The notes under the pieces were generated by a model, which was not told the origin of the DNA, made no database searches, and saw nothing but the letters and a program-made list of their open reading frames with translations. Made by a program: the position numbers and the translations under genes. From positions 1 to 64,000 of the forward strand of contig NZ_JAKOAV010000009.1 in NCBI RefSeq assembly GCF_029478095.1: DNA of 64,000 bases. Direction: 5' to 3'. The stretch's first letter is position 1, and the number at the start of each line of letters is the position of its first letter. This DNA is from Pelotomaculum isophthalicicum JI (GTDB taxonomy: Bacteria > Bacillota > Desulfotomaculia > Desulfotomaculales > Pelotomaculaceae). Of the stretch, positions 40,354 through 49,483 are shown in pieces.

Positions 40354-41276
40354 GCCGAATCAAGCCGAACCTGTCCGTGAATGTCGGCGGTATTTTGATG
40401 AAAAATCCGGTCACCACCGCGTCGGGAACTTTCGGCTTTGGGCCGGAATACGCGCCTTACCTTTACTTAAACCGCTTGGGCGCCATTGTGGTAAAAGGGA
40501 TTACCCTGCTGCCGAGAACCGGCAACCCCACCCCCAGGCTTGCTGAAACACCAGCCGGCATCTTGAATTCCATCGGCCTGCAAAACCCCGGCGTGGAGCG
40601 TTTTATTTCTGAAGCGCTACCCTTCCTGGCGAATTATGACCTGCCGGTTATTGTTAACATAGCCGGTGACACTGTGGATGACTATGCCCTGCTGGCTGGT
40701 AAGCTCAGCCGCGCCCCCGGTGTAGCCGGCCTGGAAGTCAACATCTCCTGCCCCAACGTTAAAAAAGGCGGGATGCAGTTCGGCAGCGACCCGGCCATGG
40801 CGGCGGAAGTCACCCGCGCGGTGAAAGCAAGCACAGGCTTGCCGGTGATTGTAAAACTATCACCTAATGTAACCAGCATCGTGGCAGTGGCCGAAAAAGT
40901 GGCGGAAGCGGGAGCGGACGCGCTTTCCATGATTAATACCGTTTTAGGGATGGCCATCGACATAAAAAAGAAACGTCCGGTGTTGGGAAATGTGCTCGGA
41001 GGACTCTCCGGCCCGGCGGTTAAACCGGTGGCGGTACGGGTGGTCTGGCAGGTATACCAGGCGGTAAAACTGCCTATTATCGGCATGGGCGGTATTACCA
41101 CAGCTGAAGACGCAATCGAGTTTTTCTTGGCCGGGGCCACTGCCGTAGCAGTGGGTACCGCCAACTTTATCAACCCCCGGGCAACCATGGATGTGCTCAA
41201 GGGGATAGAGAACTACCTTCATGAAAACGGAATCAACGAAATCAGCGAACTTACCGGCCTGGCCCAAAAAACATGA
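40344..41276 (+). CDS. pyrD: Dihydroorotate dehydrogenase B catalytic subunit
   Basis: A 310-residue class 1B enzyme oxidising dihydroorotate to orotate. The FMN barrel motifs include [10 protein letters not shown], the catalytic Cys region [12 protein letters not shown] and the phosphate-binding [14 protein letters not shown]. The presence of pyrK makes it the NAD-linked type. It is the last gene of the operon; pyrF and pyrE are elsewhere. Confidence 0.96.
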   Translation: MGMSRIKPNLSVNVGGILMKNPVTTASGTFGFGPEYAPYLYLNRLGAIVVKGITLLPRTGNPTPRLAETPAGILNSIGLQNPGVERFISEALPFLANYDLPVIVNIAGDTVDDYALLAGKLSRAPGVAGLEVNISCPNVKKGGMQFGSDPAMAAEVTRAVKASTGLPVIVKLSPNVTSIVAVAEKVAEAGADALSMINTVLGMAIDIKKKRPVLGNVLGGLSGPAVKPVAVRVVWQVYQAVKLPIIGMGGITTAEDAIEFFLAGATAVAVGTANFINPRATMDVLKGIENYLHENGINEISELTGLAQKT

Positions 41277-41326
41277 ATAAAGACCTGCGGGACAACAGCT
41301 ATCGGCTTACATATATAAAACAACAC

Positions 41327-41352
41327 ACCACCGGCTAAAGCAGGTGGTTTTA
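41327..41352 (+). terminator. Terminator of the pyr operon
   Basis: ACCACC/GGTGGT arms around a ten-base loop, followed by TTTATATTT, 50 bases after the pyrD stop. Confidence 0.55.
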
Positions 41353-41432
41353 TATTTAAACATATAGTTTTACTTAATGCATTATTGTGATAAAATAATA
41401 ATATCAGTAGAACTTGTTAAGGTGGTGCAGGA

Positions 41433-41687
41433 GTGGAAATTAATAAAATAAGTTCTAAAGGGCAAATAGTTATTCCAATCACTCTCAGGGAAAAATACGG
41501 GCTAAAACCTAACTCGCTTGCCAGGATAACTGAGATAGATGGACACATAGCGATCATTCCTATTCCGAAAGACCCAATAGGTTCAGCCAGAGGAATGCTT
41601 CACGGCGGTGAAACAGCAGCCCAGCACATGAAAGAAATCCGGGCCGAAGAACTAGAAATTGAACGTAAAAAGAGAGGCCGGGACTGA
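41433..41687 (+). CDS. AbrB/VapB-type antitoxin
   Basis: An 84-residue protein. The N-terminal half is a SpoVT-AbrB swapped-hairpin DNA-binding domain (KISSKGQIVIPITLREKYGLKP), and the C-terminal half (MLHGGETAAQHMKEIRAEE) is the part that would bind the toxin. GTG start behind GGTGGTG and CAGGAG. It is three bases upstream of the PIN gene, forming a VapBC-like pair that is expected to autoregulate. Confidence 0.85.
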   Translation: MEINKISSKGQIVIPITLREKYGLKPNSLARITEIDGHIAIIPIPKDPIGSARGMLHGGETAAQHMKEIRAEELEIERKKRGRD

Positions 41688-41689
41688 AA

Positions 41690-42103
41690 GTGGAACAATT
41701 CGTATTAGATAGTTACGCTGTCCTGTCTTACCTAAACGATGAACCAGCAGCCCAAGATGTCGAAGATATTTTACGATCAGTCCGGGATATGCAAATTGCA
41801 GTTTATATGAGTTGGATTAATCTAGGTGAGGTTTATTACAGGCTACAGCGCGTATACAACCGTCAAATAGCCAGACAAGCTGTAGAAATTATCAAAGCCT
41901 GGCCTATTAAACTGATGCAAGCTGAGGAGCAAGTTACTATGATGGCCGGGGACATTAAAGCCAGATACCGGTTATCATACGCAGATGCTTTTGCGGCGGC
42001 AACAACAGTAAACACCCGTGGAATACTTTTAACCGGTGACCCTGAATTTAAGCCATTGGAAAACCATATCATTAAAATCAAGTGGTTAAAACCTAATCAC
42101 TAG
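41690..42103 (+). CDS. PIN-domain VapC-type toxin
   Basis: A 137-residue PIN domain. The N-terminal acidic strand is FVLDSYAVLSYLNDEPA, a second acidic residue follows in SWINLGEVYY, and the third lies in LSYADAFAAATTV. These carboxylates form the Mg-dependent RNase site. Start GTG. The target RNA cannot be read from sequence. Its partner antitoxin is immediately upstream. Confidence 0.85.
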   Translation: MEQFVLDSYAVLSYLNDEPAAQDVEDILRSVRDMQIAVYMSWINLGEVYYRLQRVYNRQIARQAVEIIKAWPIKLMQAEEQVTMMAGDIKARYRLSYADAFAAATTVNTRGILLTGDPEFKPLENHIIKIKWLKPNH

Positions 42104-42129
42104 CATGGGAATGGTAGTATAATTATCCA

Positions 42130-42179
42130 TTGCTACAAACAAGTGTTTTGGATATAATAGTAATACGAACACTTGTTTG
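42130..42179 (+). promoter_or_regulatory. SOS-controlled promoter with two LexA-like sites
   Basis: -35 TTGCTA (42130-42135) and -10 TATAAT (42153-42158) are 17 bases apart. CGAACACTTGTTTG (42166-42179) fits the Gram-positive LexA box CGAAC-N4-GTTYG just after the -10. An inverted copy of AACACTTGTTT lies inside the spacer (about 42137-42147). LexA at either site would block the polymerase. Confidence 0.75.
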
Positions 42180-42186
42180 CGGGGTG

Positions 42187-43404
42187 ATGGTTTTGAACTG
42201 CCCTATTCTCCTAATTGACGCAAACTCTTTTTTCGCCTCCTGCCATATCGCTTTAAATCCTGAACTGGCAGATATTCCTGTGGTCGTCGGCGGGGATGAA
42301 AAGAAGCGCCACGGGATCTGTCTGGCAGCGAACTATATAGCAAAACGTGAATACGGCATAAAAACCGGCATGGCGGTACGGGAGGCCCGCGAGAAACTGG
42401 GGAACGAAGGTGTGATTGTTTCCCCGCAGCACAGCCTGTACGTTGACTTTTCGGCGCGGATTCTCAGGATCAAACGCCGGTATTCCCCCCTGGTGGAGCC
42501 ATTCAGCATCGACGAAAGCTGGGTTGATTTGACCGGCACGGAACGTCTCCATAAAACAGATTCTTCAGAAGAAATAGCTTCCCGTCTCCAAAAAAATATT
42601 TTGGAAGAAACAGGCATACCCACCTCCGTCGGGATCGGTCCAAACAAGATAATAAGTAAAATGGCGGCGGAAATTAAAAAACCGCTGGGCATTACCAAAG
42701 TGAATTTTCAGGACGTTCCCCGGGTGTTCTGGCCCCTGCCGGTAAAAGAGCTCTTTGGTGTAGGGCACCGGATGGAAAAAAACCTATGGCTCCTTAATAT
42801 ACATTCAATTGGAGATCTGGCAAACTATCCGGCCGGTACTTTAAAAAAACGGTTCGGGCTAATCGGGTTAATCTTGAAAAACTCTGCCAACGGCGTGGAC
42901 TATTCCCCGGTCAACCCGGCAAACCTGGAGGTGGTTAAATCAGCCGGCCACCAAATTACTCTTCCCAAAGATCTGGCCGGGCACGAAAACATCCAGGTGA
43001 TTATTCACGAACTCTCGGAAATAGTGGGCAGGCGGGTGCGTATCGGGGGTTATACCGGCAAAACCGTCGGACTTACTCTTAAGGACACCGAATTCCAATG
43101 CCTGCACCGGACTCAGTCCATGCCTTATTTTTCTGACTTGTCGGAGGATATTTACGGCACTGCCGTTGTGCTTCTGCAACGGCACTGGCCGTACTGGAAG
43201 CCGGTAAGAATGGTTGGTCTCACTCTTTCCCACCTGATCAAAAATTCAGAAGAGCAGTTGGATCTGTTCGGCGTCACCGAAAAAAGGAGAAAGATTACGC
43301 GCGCTCTGGATAAAATCAAAGACCGCCATGGTGAAACAGCGATCTTTAAAGCGACATCCCTGACCGGCGTCAGCGTAATGTTCCAGAACAGATGGGGGTG
43401 CTGA
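42187..43404 (+). CDS. Y-family DNA polymerase (DinB/UvrX type)
   Basis: A 405-residue translesion polymerase. The metal-binding Asp is in LLIDANSFFASC (D11) and the second acidic pair in PFSIDESWVDLTG. The helix-hairpin and little-finger regions follow, and QLDLF near the C-terminus fits a beta-clamp binding motif. The variant IDANSFFASC and RHGICLAANY resemble the UvrX/YqjW branch more than classical DinB. The start is ATG 42187 or TTG 42193; GGGGTGAT fits the TTG slightly better. LexA sites upstream point to SOS control. Confidence 0.9.
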   Translation: MVLNCPILLIDANSFFASCHIALNPELADIPVVVGGDEKKRHGICLAANYIAKREYGIKTGMAVREAREKLGNEGVIVSPQHSLYVDFSARILRIKRRYSPLVEPFSIDESWVDLTGTERLHKTDSSEEIASRLQKNILEETGIPTSVGIGPNKIISKMAAEIKKPLGITKVNFQDVPRVFWPLPVKELFGVGHRMEKNLWLLNIHSIGDLANYPAGTLKKRFGLIGLILKNSANGVDYSPVNPANLEVVKSAGHQITLPKDLAGHENIQVIIHELSEIVGRRVRIGGYTGKTVGLTLKDTEFQCLHRTQSMPYFSDLSEDIYGTAVVLLQRHWPYWKPVRMVGLTLSHLIKNSEEQLDLFGVTEKRRKITRALDKIKDRHGETAIFKATSLTGVSVMFQNRWGC

Positions 43405-43406
43405 CA

Positions 43407-43721
43407 ATGTCCAACACAACGGATTACTACAGGAGAAATTACCTGTATTCAAGTCACCGGCTCTTTATCCCGGAATCCAAACAAAAAGCGGTGAACACCT
43501 GCGGGGACTGCCGGTTCTACATCACAATCATCGGCAGGGAGGAGAGAAAAATGGGCTGCGCCGCCCTTATTCCCAAGTATTTTGCTATGGAGAAAAAAAT
43601 CCCGGCTGAAATTGATATCAGTGATTTTTTAAAGGAAATAGGCAAGGTCGGACTGCAGAATGCCGTAACCTGCTGTGGTGAATACCTTAACGCATGCGGC
43701 CTTTTTCAACCTAAAATATAA
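43407..43721 (+). CDS. Small Cys-containing protein coupled to the Y-family polymerase
   Basis: A 104-residue protein starting two bases after the polymerase stop, with its SD (GGGGGTG) inside the polymerase gene. It has cysteines at CGDC (about 32-35), MGCAAL, VTCCGEY and NACGLF. Six Cys in a small soluble protein suggest a zinc or redox site. I do not recognise the family. Tight coupling implies a joint SOS-induced role with the polymerase, for example as an accessory subunit; this is inference from position. Confidence 0.7.
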   Translation: MSNTTDYYRRNYLYSSHRLFIPESKQKAVNTCGDCRFYITIIGREERKMGCAALIPKYFAMEKKIPAEIDISDFLKEIGKVGLQNAVTCCGEYLNACGLFQPKI

Positions 43722-43730
43722 TACCTGCCG

Positions 43731-45047
43731 TTAAACTGTAGCTGCGGTAACTGCCATTGCCGCCCGGAAAGCGCTCCGCGCCGCTTCCGCCGTTTTTTCC
43801 AATTCCTTGTCGCTGTGCGCCAGGGAGATAAACGCTGCCTCAAACTGGGAAGGGGCCAGGTAAATTCCCTGCTCCAGCATGGATTTAAAGAAAGCGGTAT
43901 AACGTTGAGTATTTGATAAACATGCGTTCACGTAATTTTTAACTTTTGCCCCCGTAAAAAAAACACATAACATCGAACTGACCCGGTTGAAACTGACTTC
44001 CACCCCGGTTTCTCCGGCTGCGTCAGTCAGCCGGCCGGCCAGTTTTGCCGACTTTTCTTCAAGACTTTCATAAACACCCGGTTGGTTTAACATTTTTAGA
44101 GTAGCGATGCCCGCCGTCACCGCCAGGGGGTTTCCCGACAATGTTCCGGCTTGGTATACCGGCCCCGCAGGTGACACCTGCTCCATAATTTTGACGCTGC
44201 CGCCGTAAGCGCCCACTGGAAGGCCGCCTCCAATCACTTTACCGAGACAGGTTAAGTCCGGGGTCACCCCGTAAAGCTGCTGCGCCCCGCCGTAAGCCAC
44301 ACGAAAACCGGTCATCACTTCGTCAAAAATCAACAGGCTGCCGTATTCCCGGGTCAATCGGCGCAGCCCCTCCAGAAAACCCGCGGCGGGCGGAACGACA
44401 CCCATATTCCCCGCGACCGGTTCCACTATCACCGCCGCGATATCTTCACCTTGTTTTCTAAATAACTCATCCAGATAAGTCAAGTCGTTGTATTCCGCGT
44501 TTATAGTATCGGCAGCCGTACCGGCCGTTACTCCCGGACTGGTCGGCACGCCCAGCGTCAGCGCCCCGGAGCCGGCTTTAATCAACAAATAATCGGCGTG
44601 CCCGTGGTAACACCCCTCAAACTTGACGATTTTATTCCTGTTCGTATAACCCCTGGCAAGCCGGAGCGCGCTCATGACGGCTTCGGTGCCGGAATTAACC
44701 AGCCGCACCATTTCCACGGACGGCACGGCGTCAACAATCATGCCGGCCAGGACATTCTCGAATTCAGTCGGCGCCCCAAAACTGGTCCCGGTCTCGTCCA
44801 AGCAGCGCTTCAGCGCCTCAACCACCCGCGGGTGACGGTGCCCCAGGATCAGTGGCCCCCATGAGCACACGTAGTCGACGTATTCGTTCCCGTCAGCGTC
44901 ATAAACAAACGGTCCCTCACCCCGTTCAATAAAAAGCGGGGTTGAATCCACCGACTTGAAGGCGCGCACCGGACTGTTGACACCGCCGGGGATAACTTTT
45001 TTCGCTTTCTCAAAAAGCTCAACCGACCTGGTGTAATTCCTGGTCAC
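43731..45047 (-). CDS. hemL: Glutamate-1-semialdehyde 2,1-aminomutase
   Basis: A 438-residue PLP enzyme making 5-aminolevulinate from glutamate-1-semialdehyde. The PLP Lys is in [18 protein letters not shown]. It starts with a typical [26 protein letters not shown] start behind GAGG. It is the last gene of the haem operon, though it acts second in the pathway. Confidence 0.95.
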   Translation of the reverse strand: MTRNYTRSVELFEKAKKVIPGGVNSPVRAFKSVDSTPLFIERGEGPFVYDADGNEYVDYVCSWGPLILGHRHPRVVEALKRCLDETGTSFGAPTEFENVLAGMIVDAVPSVEMVRLVNSGTEAVMSALRLARGYTNRNKIVKFEGCYHGHADYLLIKAGSGALTLGVPTSPGVTAGTAADTINAEYNDLTYLDELFRKQGEDIAAVIVEPVAGNMGVVPPAAGFLEGLRRLTREYGSLLIFDEVMTGFRVAYGGAQQLYGVTPDLTCLGKVIGGGLPVGAYGGSVKIMEQVSPAGPVYQAGTLSGNPLAVTAGIATLKMLNQPGVYESLEEKSAKLAGRLTDAAGETGVEVSFNRVSSMLCVFFTGAKVKNYVNACLSNTQRYTAFFKSMLEQGIYLAPSQFEAAFISLAHSDKELEKTAEAARSAFRAAMAVTAATV

Positions 45048-45065
45048 CTGATTCTGACCTCTTTT

Positions 45066-45542
45066 CTATTCAAAATAACGCATGCTGCTTTTTTTAAGCT
45101 CAGCGGTGCTGTACAGCAGGGAATAGTTAGTTATCCCGGTGGCCCGGGACAGCCTTTTTGCGATTTCATCACAGTATTCCCGGCTTTGCCCATGGACAAC
45201 CGTAAAAAGGTTATAAGGCCAACCAGGACGCCGCGGACGCCGGTAGCAGTGCGTAACTTCTTCAAACCCGGCCATTATCCGTCCCGTTTCAGACACCTTC
45301 TCTTCCGGCACATCCCATACCACCATGGCGTTCGCCACGAAACCGAGATCAAAATGCCGCACTGTCGCTCCAAAACGTCTGATTATCCCGTCGTTAATAA
45401 AACTTTTTACTTTATCGATAAGCTCATCCTCGGTCATCTCCAATTTTTCCGCCATTGCCTGAAAGGGACGGCTAACCAGAGGCAGGCCGTTTTGAAGAAC
45501 TCTGATTATCTTTATGTCTAGTTCGGTTAGGATTTTATCCAC
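45066..45542 (-). CDS. ahbB: Siroheme decarboxylase subunit, AhbB-like
   Basis: A 158-residue Lrp/AsnC-like protein of the NirDLHG/Ahb family. The N-terminal HTH-like region contains IRRFGATVRHFDLGF, and the C-terminal half contains EVTHCYRRPRRPGWPYNLFTVVHG, the signature of the beta subunit with its His residues. With AhbA it removes two carboxylates from siroheme to give 12,18-didecarboxysiroheme. Alpha/beta assignment is from recalled motif differences and is less certain than the family. GTG start. Confidence 0.88.
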   Translation of the reverse strand: MDKILTELDIKIIRVLQNGLPLVSRPFQAMAEKLEMTEDELIDKVKSFINDGIIRRFGATVRHFDLGFVANAMVVWDVPEEKVSETGRIMAGFEEVTHCYRRPRRPGWPYNLFTVVHGQSREYCDEIAKRLSRATGITNYSLLYSTAELKKSSMRYFE

Positions 45543-45551
45543 CTCGTTTAA

Positions 45552-46004
45552 CTAAAGACTAAAATTAACTCTAACTTTGAATACTTCTTCCGCGGGCAGA
45601 TCCATTATTTCTCCGATACCTGTTCTCTCACGGATTAGACCTAATATTTCACTTAACTCATCTTTGCTTCCAGCCAGCACGGTAAACCACATATTAATCT
45701 GGTGTTCCCTTAGATAGTTATGGGTCACACCGGAAAAGGAATTTATTACGGCGGCCACTTCATCCACTCTATCCGGTTCAACCTGCATGGCGCATAAAGT
45801 GCCGCTATAGCCAAGTTTTCTTGATTCAAACATAGCGCCCAGGCGGCGGATTACCCCTTCGTCCCGCATTCGCTTCAGCCTGGCCAGGACTTCATTCTCG
45901 CTCACACCGATAATTTCCCCAAGCTTGCGGTACGGCTCCGGTATTAAAGGAAAATTATCTTGGACTAGATCTAATAATTTCCGGTCGATTTTATCCAAAT
46001 GCAT
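45552..46004 (-). CDS. ahbA: Siroheme decarboxylase subunit, AhbA-like
   Basis: A 150-residue NirDLHG/Ahb family protein. MHLDKIDRKLLDLVQDNFPL opens an Lrp-like N-terminal domain; VIRRLGAMFESRKLGYSGTL and GVTHNYLREHQINMWFTV are the family motifs, with the His that is implicated in decarboxylation. The ATG at 46004 follows AAGGGG. The frame remains open upstream into ahbD, but that extension has no SD. Partner of AhbB next door. Confidence 0.88.
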   Translation of the reverse strand: MHLDKIDRKLLDLVQDNFPLIPEPYRKLGEIIGVSENEVLARLKRMRDEGVIRRLGAMFESRKLGYSGTLCAMQVEPDRVDEVAAVINSFSGVTHNYLREHQINMWFTVLAGSKDELSEILGLIRERTGIGEIMDLPAEEVFKVRVNFSL

Positions 46005-46032
46005 GAAACAACGCCCCTTCAGAATATAACCT

Positions 46033-47043
46033 TTAGTGTTCGGCCCGGTAAAGACACCACGGTTCTTCAGCCAGGTAATCGCCGTGGTAGAAATAAGCGC
46101 GGGCCCGGCAGCCGCCACAGATCTGTTTGTACTCACAGGAGCCGCAGCTTCCTTTGTACTCCCCGTTTCTCAATGAATGAAAAATTTTTGAGTCGCGCCA
46201 GATTTCGCCGAAAGTCTTCTCTCGGACATTACCGGCCGGGATATTCAGGTAGGCGCACGGCTGGACGATACCTCCAGGGCTGACTATGCAGTAAGATATC
46301 CCGGCCAGGCAGCCTTTGCTGAAGCGTGTCTTCACCCCCAATTGGGCGGCAATCCGCATAAACTGAGGAGCGCAAGTCGGCTTCAACTCAATCTTAACCT
46401 CAGTTTGCTTGCGCATTATGCGGCGCAACAATGCTTCGTACTGGGCGGCCTGCAATGATTCAGCCTCAATGTTGACAGCGCGGCCGGATGGAACCAGGAA
46501 AAAAATATGATGCCCGACAGCGCCGATATCTACCGCGAAGTCGGTTAATTTCTCTACTTCCGGCAGATTCCATTCCATCACGGTAGTATGGACCTGAAAA
46601 GGAAGATCAACTGACCGGCAGGCGCGCATCCCTTCCACCGCCCCCTGCCATGCCCCCGGTGCAGCCCTGAAATCGTCATGACTGGCCGGGTCGACGCTGT
46701 CCAGGCTGATTCCCATTGCCGCGGCGCCGGATTCCTTGAGCCGCCGGGCCACTTCCCCGCTGATCAAAGTGCCGTTGGTGCCGAAAACAGGTCTCAGTCC
46801 TTTTTCCTTCGCCCGCTCTAGCAGCGTATATATATCGTCGCGCATCAGCGGCTCCCCGCCGCTGAAGATCATGATCTTAAAACCGGCTTCAGCTATCTGG
46901 TCTACCAGCGCCAGGCCTTCTTTTGTACTCAGTTCCTCATTTGACCTTTCCCCGGCGTCGCGGTAGCAGTGCCGGCAGTACATGTTGCATGCATTGGTGG
47001 TGTTCCAGGATACTATCACGGCTATTCCCCTTCCCGCAGCCAT
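46033..47043 (-). CDS. ahbD: AhbD-type radical SAM haem synthase
   Basis: A 336-residue radical SAM/SPASM protein. [13 protein letters not shown] binds the SAM cluster, [10 protein letters not shown] contacts SAM, and the C-terminal Cys-rich part ([19 protein letters not shown], then [18 protein letters not shown]) binds auxiliary clusters. AhbD converts Fe-coproporphyrin III to haem b by oxidative decarboxylation of two propionates. ATG 47043 overlaps hemB; GTG 47019, just after the hemB stop with AAGGGG upstream, is an equally good start. Confidence 0.88.
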   Translation of the reverse strand: MAAGRGIAVIVSWNTTNACNMYCRHCYRDAGERSNEELSTKEGLALVDQIAEAGFKIMIFSGGEPLMRDDIYTLLERAKEKGLRPVFGTNGTLISGEVARRLKESGAAAMGISLDSVDPASHDDFRAAPGAWQGAVEGMRACRSVDLPFQVHTTVMEWNLPEVEKLTDFAVDIGAVGHHIFFLVPSGRAVNIEAESLQAAQYEALLRRIMRKQTEVKIELKPTCAPQFMRIAAQLGVKTRFSKGCLAGISYCIVSPGGIVQPCAYLNIPAGNVREKTFGEIWRDSKIFHSLRNGEYKGSCGSCEYKQICGGCRARAYFYHGDYLAEEPWCLYRAEH

Positions 47044-48002
47044 TTTGCCGCGTCCTTGGCGTGGTAGGTGAGAATAATGTCCGCCCCCGCCCGTTTAATG
47101 CCGGTGAGTAACTCCATGACAATCTTTCGCTCATCGATCCAGCCCTTTTGCGCCGCCGCCTTAACCATACTGTATTCACCGCTGACATTGTACGCCGCCA
47201 CCGGAAAACCGGTTTCGTCTTTGACCCGCCGGATCACATCCAAATAGGCCAGGGCTGGCTTGACCATGACGATGTCAGCTCCCTCTTCTATATCCAGCCG
47301 CGCCTCCCGCAGGGCTTCACCGGCGTTGGCCGGGTCCATCTGATAGGTCTTGCGGTCGCCAAATTGCGGGGCCGAACCCGCCGCTTCGCGAAAAGGTCCG
47401 TAAAAAGCCGATGCATACTTGGCGGAGTAAGCCATAATTAAAACATTTTCATATCCTTGGGCATCCAGCGCCGCGCGAATCTTTCCCACACGTCCGTCCA
47501 TCATATCGGAAGGAGCAACCATGTCCGCCCCCGCCGCGGCATGAGACAGAGCTGTCTTGACCAGCAACTCAAGAGTCGGGTCGTTTAACACACTGCCGTT
47601 CTCAACCACTCCGCAATGACCATGACTGGTGTATTCACAAAGACATATATCAGTTACAACCAATAAACCGGGGAATGCTTTTTTAATTGCCCGCACCGCT
47701 TCATGGACAATCCCGTCGCGGGCATATGCCTCCGAGCCAAGGTCATCTTTAACTGCGGGGATGCCGAAAAGAAGAACACCGGGTATTTTGAGCCCGGCTA
47801 CTTCCGTCAGTTCCTCCAGTAGCCTGTCTATCGAGTAGTTATATATGCCGGGCATAGCCTCGACAGGCCGGGCAACGCCCTCCCCGTGAGTAACGAAAAC
47901 GGGGTATAAGAAATCGTCCACGGATAAAGCCGTCTCACGTACCATCCGGCGAATAATTTCATTTGACCGCAAACGCCTTGGACGCTGTACGGGGAAAGAC
48001 AT
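47022..48002 (-). CDS. hemB: Porphobilinogen synthase (5-aminolevulinate dehydratase)
   Basis: A 326-residue enzyme condensing two 5-aminolevulinate molecules. The zinc-type Cys triad [14 protein letters not shown] and the two active-site Lys regions [12 protein letters not shown] and [10 protein letters not shown] are intact. N-terminus [21 protein letters not shown] at 48002. It lies between a repeat copy upstream and ahbD, which it overlaps. Confidence 0.96.
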   Translation of the reverse strand: MSFPVQRPRRLRSNEIIRRMVRETALSVDDFLYPVFVTHGEGVARPVEAMPGIYNYSIDRLLEELTEVAGLKIPGVLLFGIPAVKDDLGSEAYARDGIVHEAVRAIKKAFPGLLVVTDICLCEYTSHGHCGVVENGSVLNDPTLELLVKTALSHAAAGADMVAPSDMMDGRVGKIRAALDAQGYENVLIMAYSAKYASAFYGPFREAAGSAPQFGDRKTYQMDPANAGEALREARLDIEEGADIVMVKPALAYLDVIRRVKDETGFPVAAYNVSGEYSMVKAAAQKGWIDERKIVMELLTGIKRAGADIILTYHAKDAAKWLREGE

Positions 48003-48017
48003 AGTATAGGACCCCCA

Positions 48018-48172
48018 TAATTCAAGTATTCAGAATTCAGAAGTCAGTAGTCAGAATTAAAAATTCAGACTTAAAGAAGCTTCGCTTCACCATTGGGTGG
48101 CTGAAAATGGTAATGATTTATCTTCAGGGCAGAATATTTCAACACAAACCATGCTCTTATTCTGACTCCTAT
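48018..48172. repeat. Interspersed repeat between ahbC and hemB
   Basis: The left part (48021-48067) carries TATTCAGAATTCAGAAGTC and AGTCAGAATT modules. The right part (48148-48170) reads ACCATGCTCTTATTCTGACT-CCT and is identical to a stretch in the repeat at 49374-49483. The middle is unrelated A/T-rich sequence. It fills almost all of the ahbC-hemB spacer. Confidence 0.65.
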
Positions 48173-48175
48173 CTA

Positions 48176-49351
48176 TTATTGCAGTCCAATCTCTTCATCA
48201 GTCAGGTAACAGGCCGGATCAGCTTCCCAGAAGTCACCGGTTACCGCTTCGGCGCGGGCCCGGAAATTGCCGTTGCAGAGATCCAGCCACTTGCATTGAG
48301 CGCAGCGACCTTTCAGGAGCGGCTTCCGGTTTTTCAGTCCGGCTAAAACAGGCTGTGAGTAATCGGTCCATATTTCTCCGAACTTCCTGTCCCGCACATT
48401 GCCAAAAGTTAAGTTTTGGGTAAATTGGTCTGGGTGTACGTTTCCGTTCCAATCTACCGCTCCGATCGCCATCCCGGTGCGGTTGCCGCCGTTCATCCGG
48501 AGCAGCGTTAAAACCTGTTCCGCTCTTGCCGGGTCAGTCTTTTTGAGTTTAAGATATATGTAAATACCGTCGGCGTGATTATCCACTGTCAGAATTTCTT
48601 TCCTCAGACCGCGCCGGTGGAAGTCTGCCGTACGTTCAATAATCAAGTTTACGGCCGCGCGCGTTTCATCCTTGGATATATCCTCCCCAACCATTTTGCT
48701 TCCCCTGCCGGTATAAACCAAGTGGTAGAAGCAAACCCGTGGTATATTTTCCTTTTCAATCAAGTCAAAAATATCATTTATTTCATGATAATTATGCTTG
48801 TTAATGGTAAAGCGCAAACCTACCCGCTGTCCCACGGCAATGCAGTTCCTGATGCCGTTGAGGGCAGCGTTAAAAGCACCCCCGCAGCCCCGGAAGCGGT
48901 CATTTATTGCACCGGTGCCGTCAAGGCTGACGCCAATATAACTGATACCCAATTTATTAAAAATTTTAGCTTTTTCCTCATTGAGCAAGGTGCCGTTGGA
49001 GGATAAAGTCACCCGGATGCCCTTACTTACCGCGAAAGTAATCAGTTCCGGCAGATCATTTCTTAAAAGCGGTTCGCCTCCTGAAATCAAGAGAACAGGC
49101 ACATTAAACTCCGCCAGGTGATCGATAAAACGCAACGCTTCCCCAGTGGTCAGTTCACCTTCATATTTTTTTGCGTCTGAAGTGGAATAACAATGAATAC
49201 ATTTTAAATTACAGGTCCGGGTACAGTTCCATACCACTACCGGCCCATGCCCCGCGTTTACGCCGTGTGCTTGGTTTCCCGCTCCGCTGCTATAACGCAG
49301 TGAGTCACCGAAATATTCATCACCACACAATAGCTTAGTAACGCCGATCAT
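48176..49351 (-). CDS. ahbC: AhbC-type radical SAM enzyme (didecarboxysiroheme to Fe-coproporphyrin III)
   Basis: A 391-residue radical SAM/SPASM protein. It starts MIGVTKLLCGDEYFGDSLRY, a family-typical leader, then PVVVWNCTRTCNLKCIHCYS with the SAM cluster cysteines, LLISGGEPLLRND, and a C-terminal cluster region CAQCKWLDLCNGNFRARAEA. AhbC removes the acetate side chains of 12,18-didecarboxysiroheme. Spacers on both sides are filled by interspersed repeat copies. No clear SD is seen other than GAGGGTG upstream of the ATG. Confidence 0.88.
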   Translation of the reverse strand: MIGVTKLLCGDEYFGDSLRYSSGAGNQAHGVNAGHGPVVVWNCTRTCNLKCIHCYSTSDAKKYEGELTTGEALRFIDHLAEFNVPVLLISGGEPLLRNDLPELITFAVSKGIRVTLSSNGTLLNEEKAKIFNKLGISYIGVSLDGTGAINDRFRGCGGAFNAALNGIRNCIAVGQRVGLRFTINKHNYHEINDIFDLIEKENIPRVCFYHLVYTGRGSKMVGEDISKDETRAAVNLIIERTADFHRRGLRKEILTVDNHADGIYIYLKLKKTDPARAEQVLTLLRMNGGNRTGMAIGAVDWNGNVHPDQFTQNLTFGNVRDRKFGEIWTDYSQPVLAGLKNRKPLLKGRCAQCKWLDLCNGNFRARAEAVTGDFWEADPACYLTDEEIGLQ

Positions 49352-49373
49352 TTATTCCACACCCTCGCAATAT

Positions 49374-49483
49374 TTAAGTATTCAGGAGTCCGGAGTCAGT
49401 ACTCAGAATATTTAAAGATAAAAAACCATGCTCTTATTCTGACTCCTGAATTCTGAATTCTGACTCCTGAATTCTGACTCCTG
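49374..49483. repeat. Interspersed repeat between cobA-hemD and ahbC
   Basis: Starts with TATTCAGGAGTCCGGAGTCAG, an ATTTAAAGATAA spacer (also in the copy at 10746), CCATGCTCTTATTCTGACTC and three more GAATTCTGACTCCT units. It encodes the last 15 or so residues of the cobA-hemD frame ([19 protein letters not shown]), in which the repeat periodicity is visible. Confidence 0.75.

Noticed and set aside
49412-49483. Frameshift at the HemD C-terminus
   Set aside because: The odd tail is explained by repeat units read in frame; the HemD fold is complete before it.
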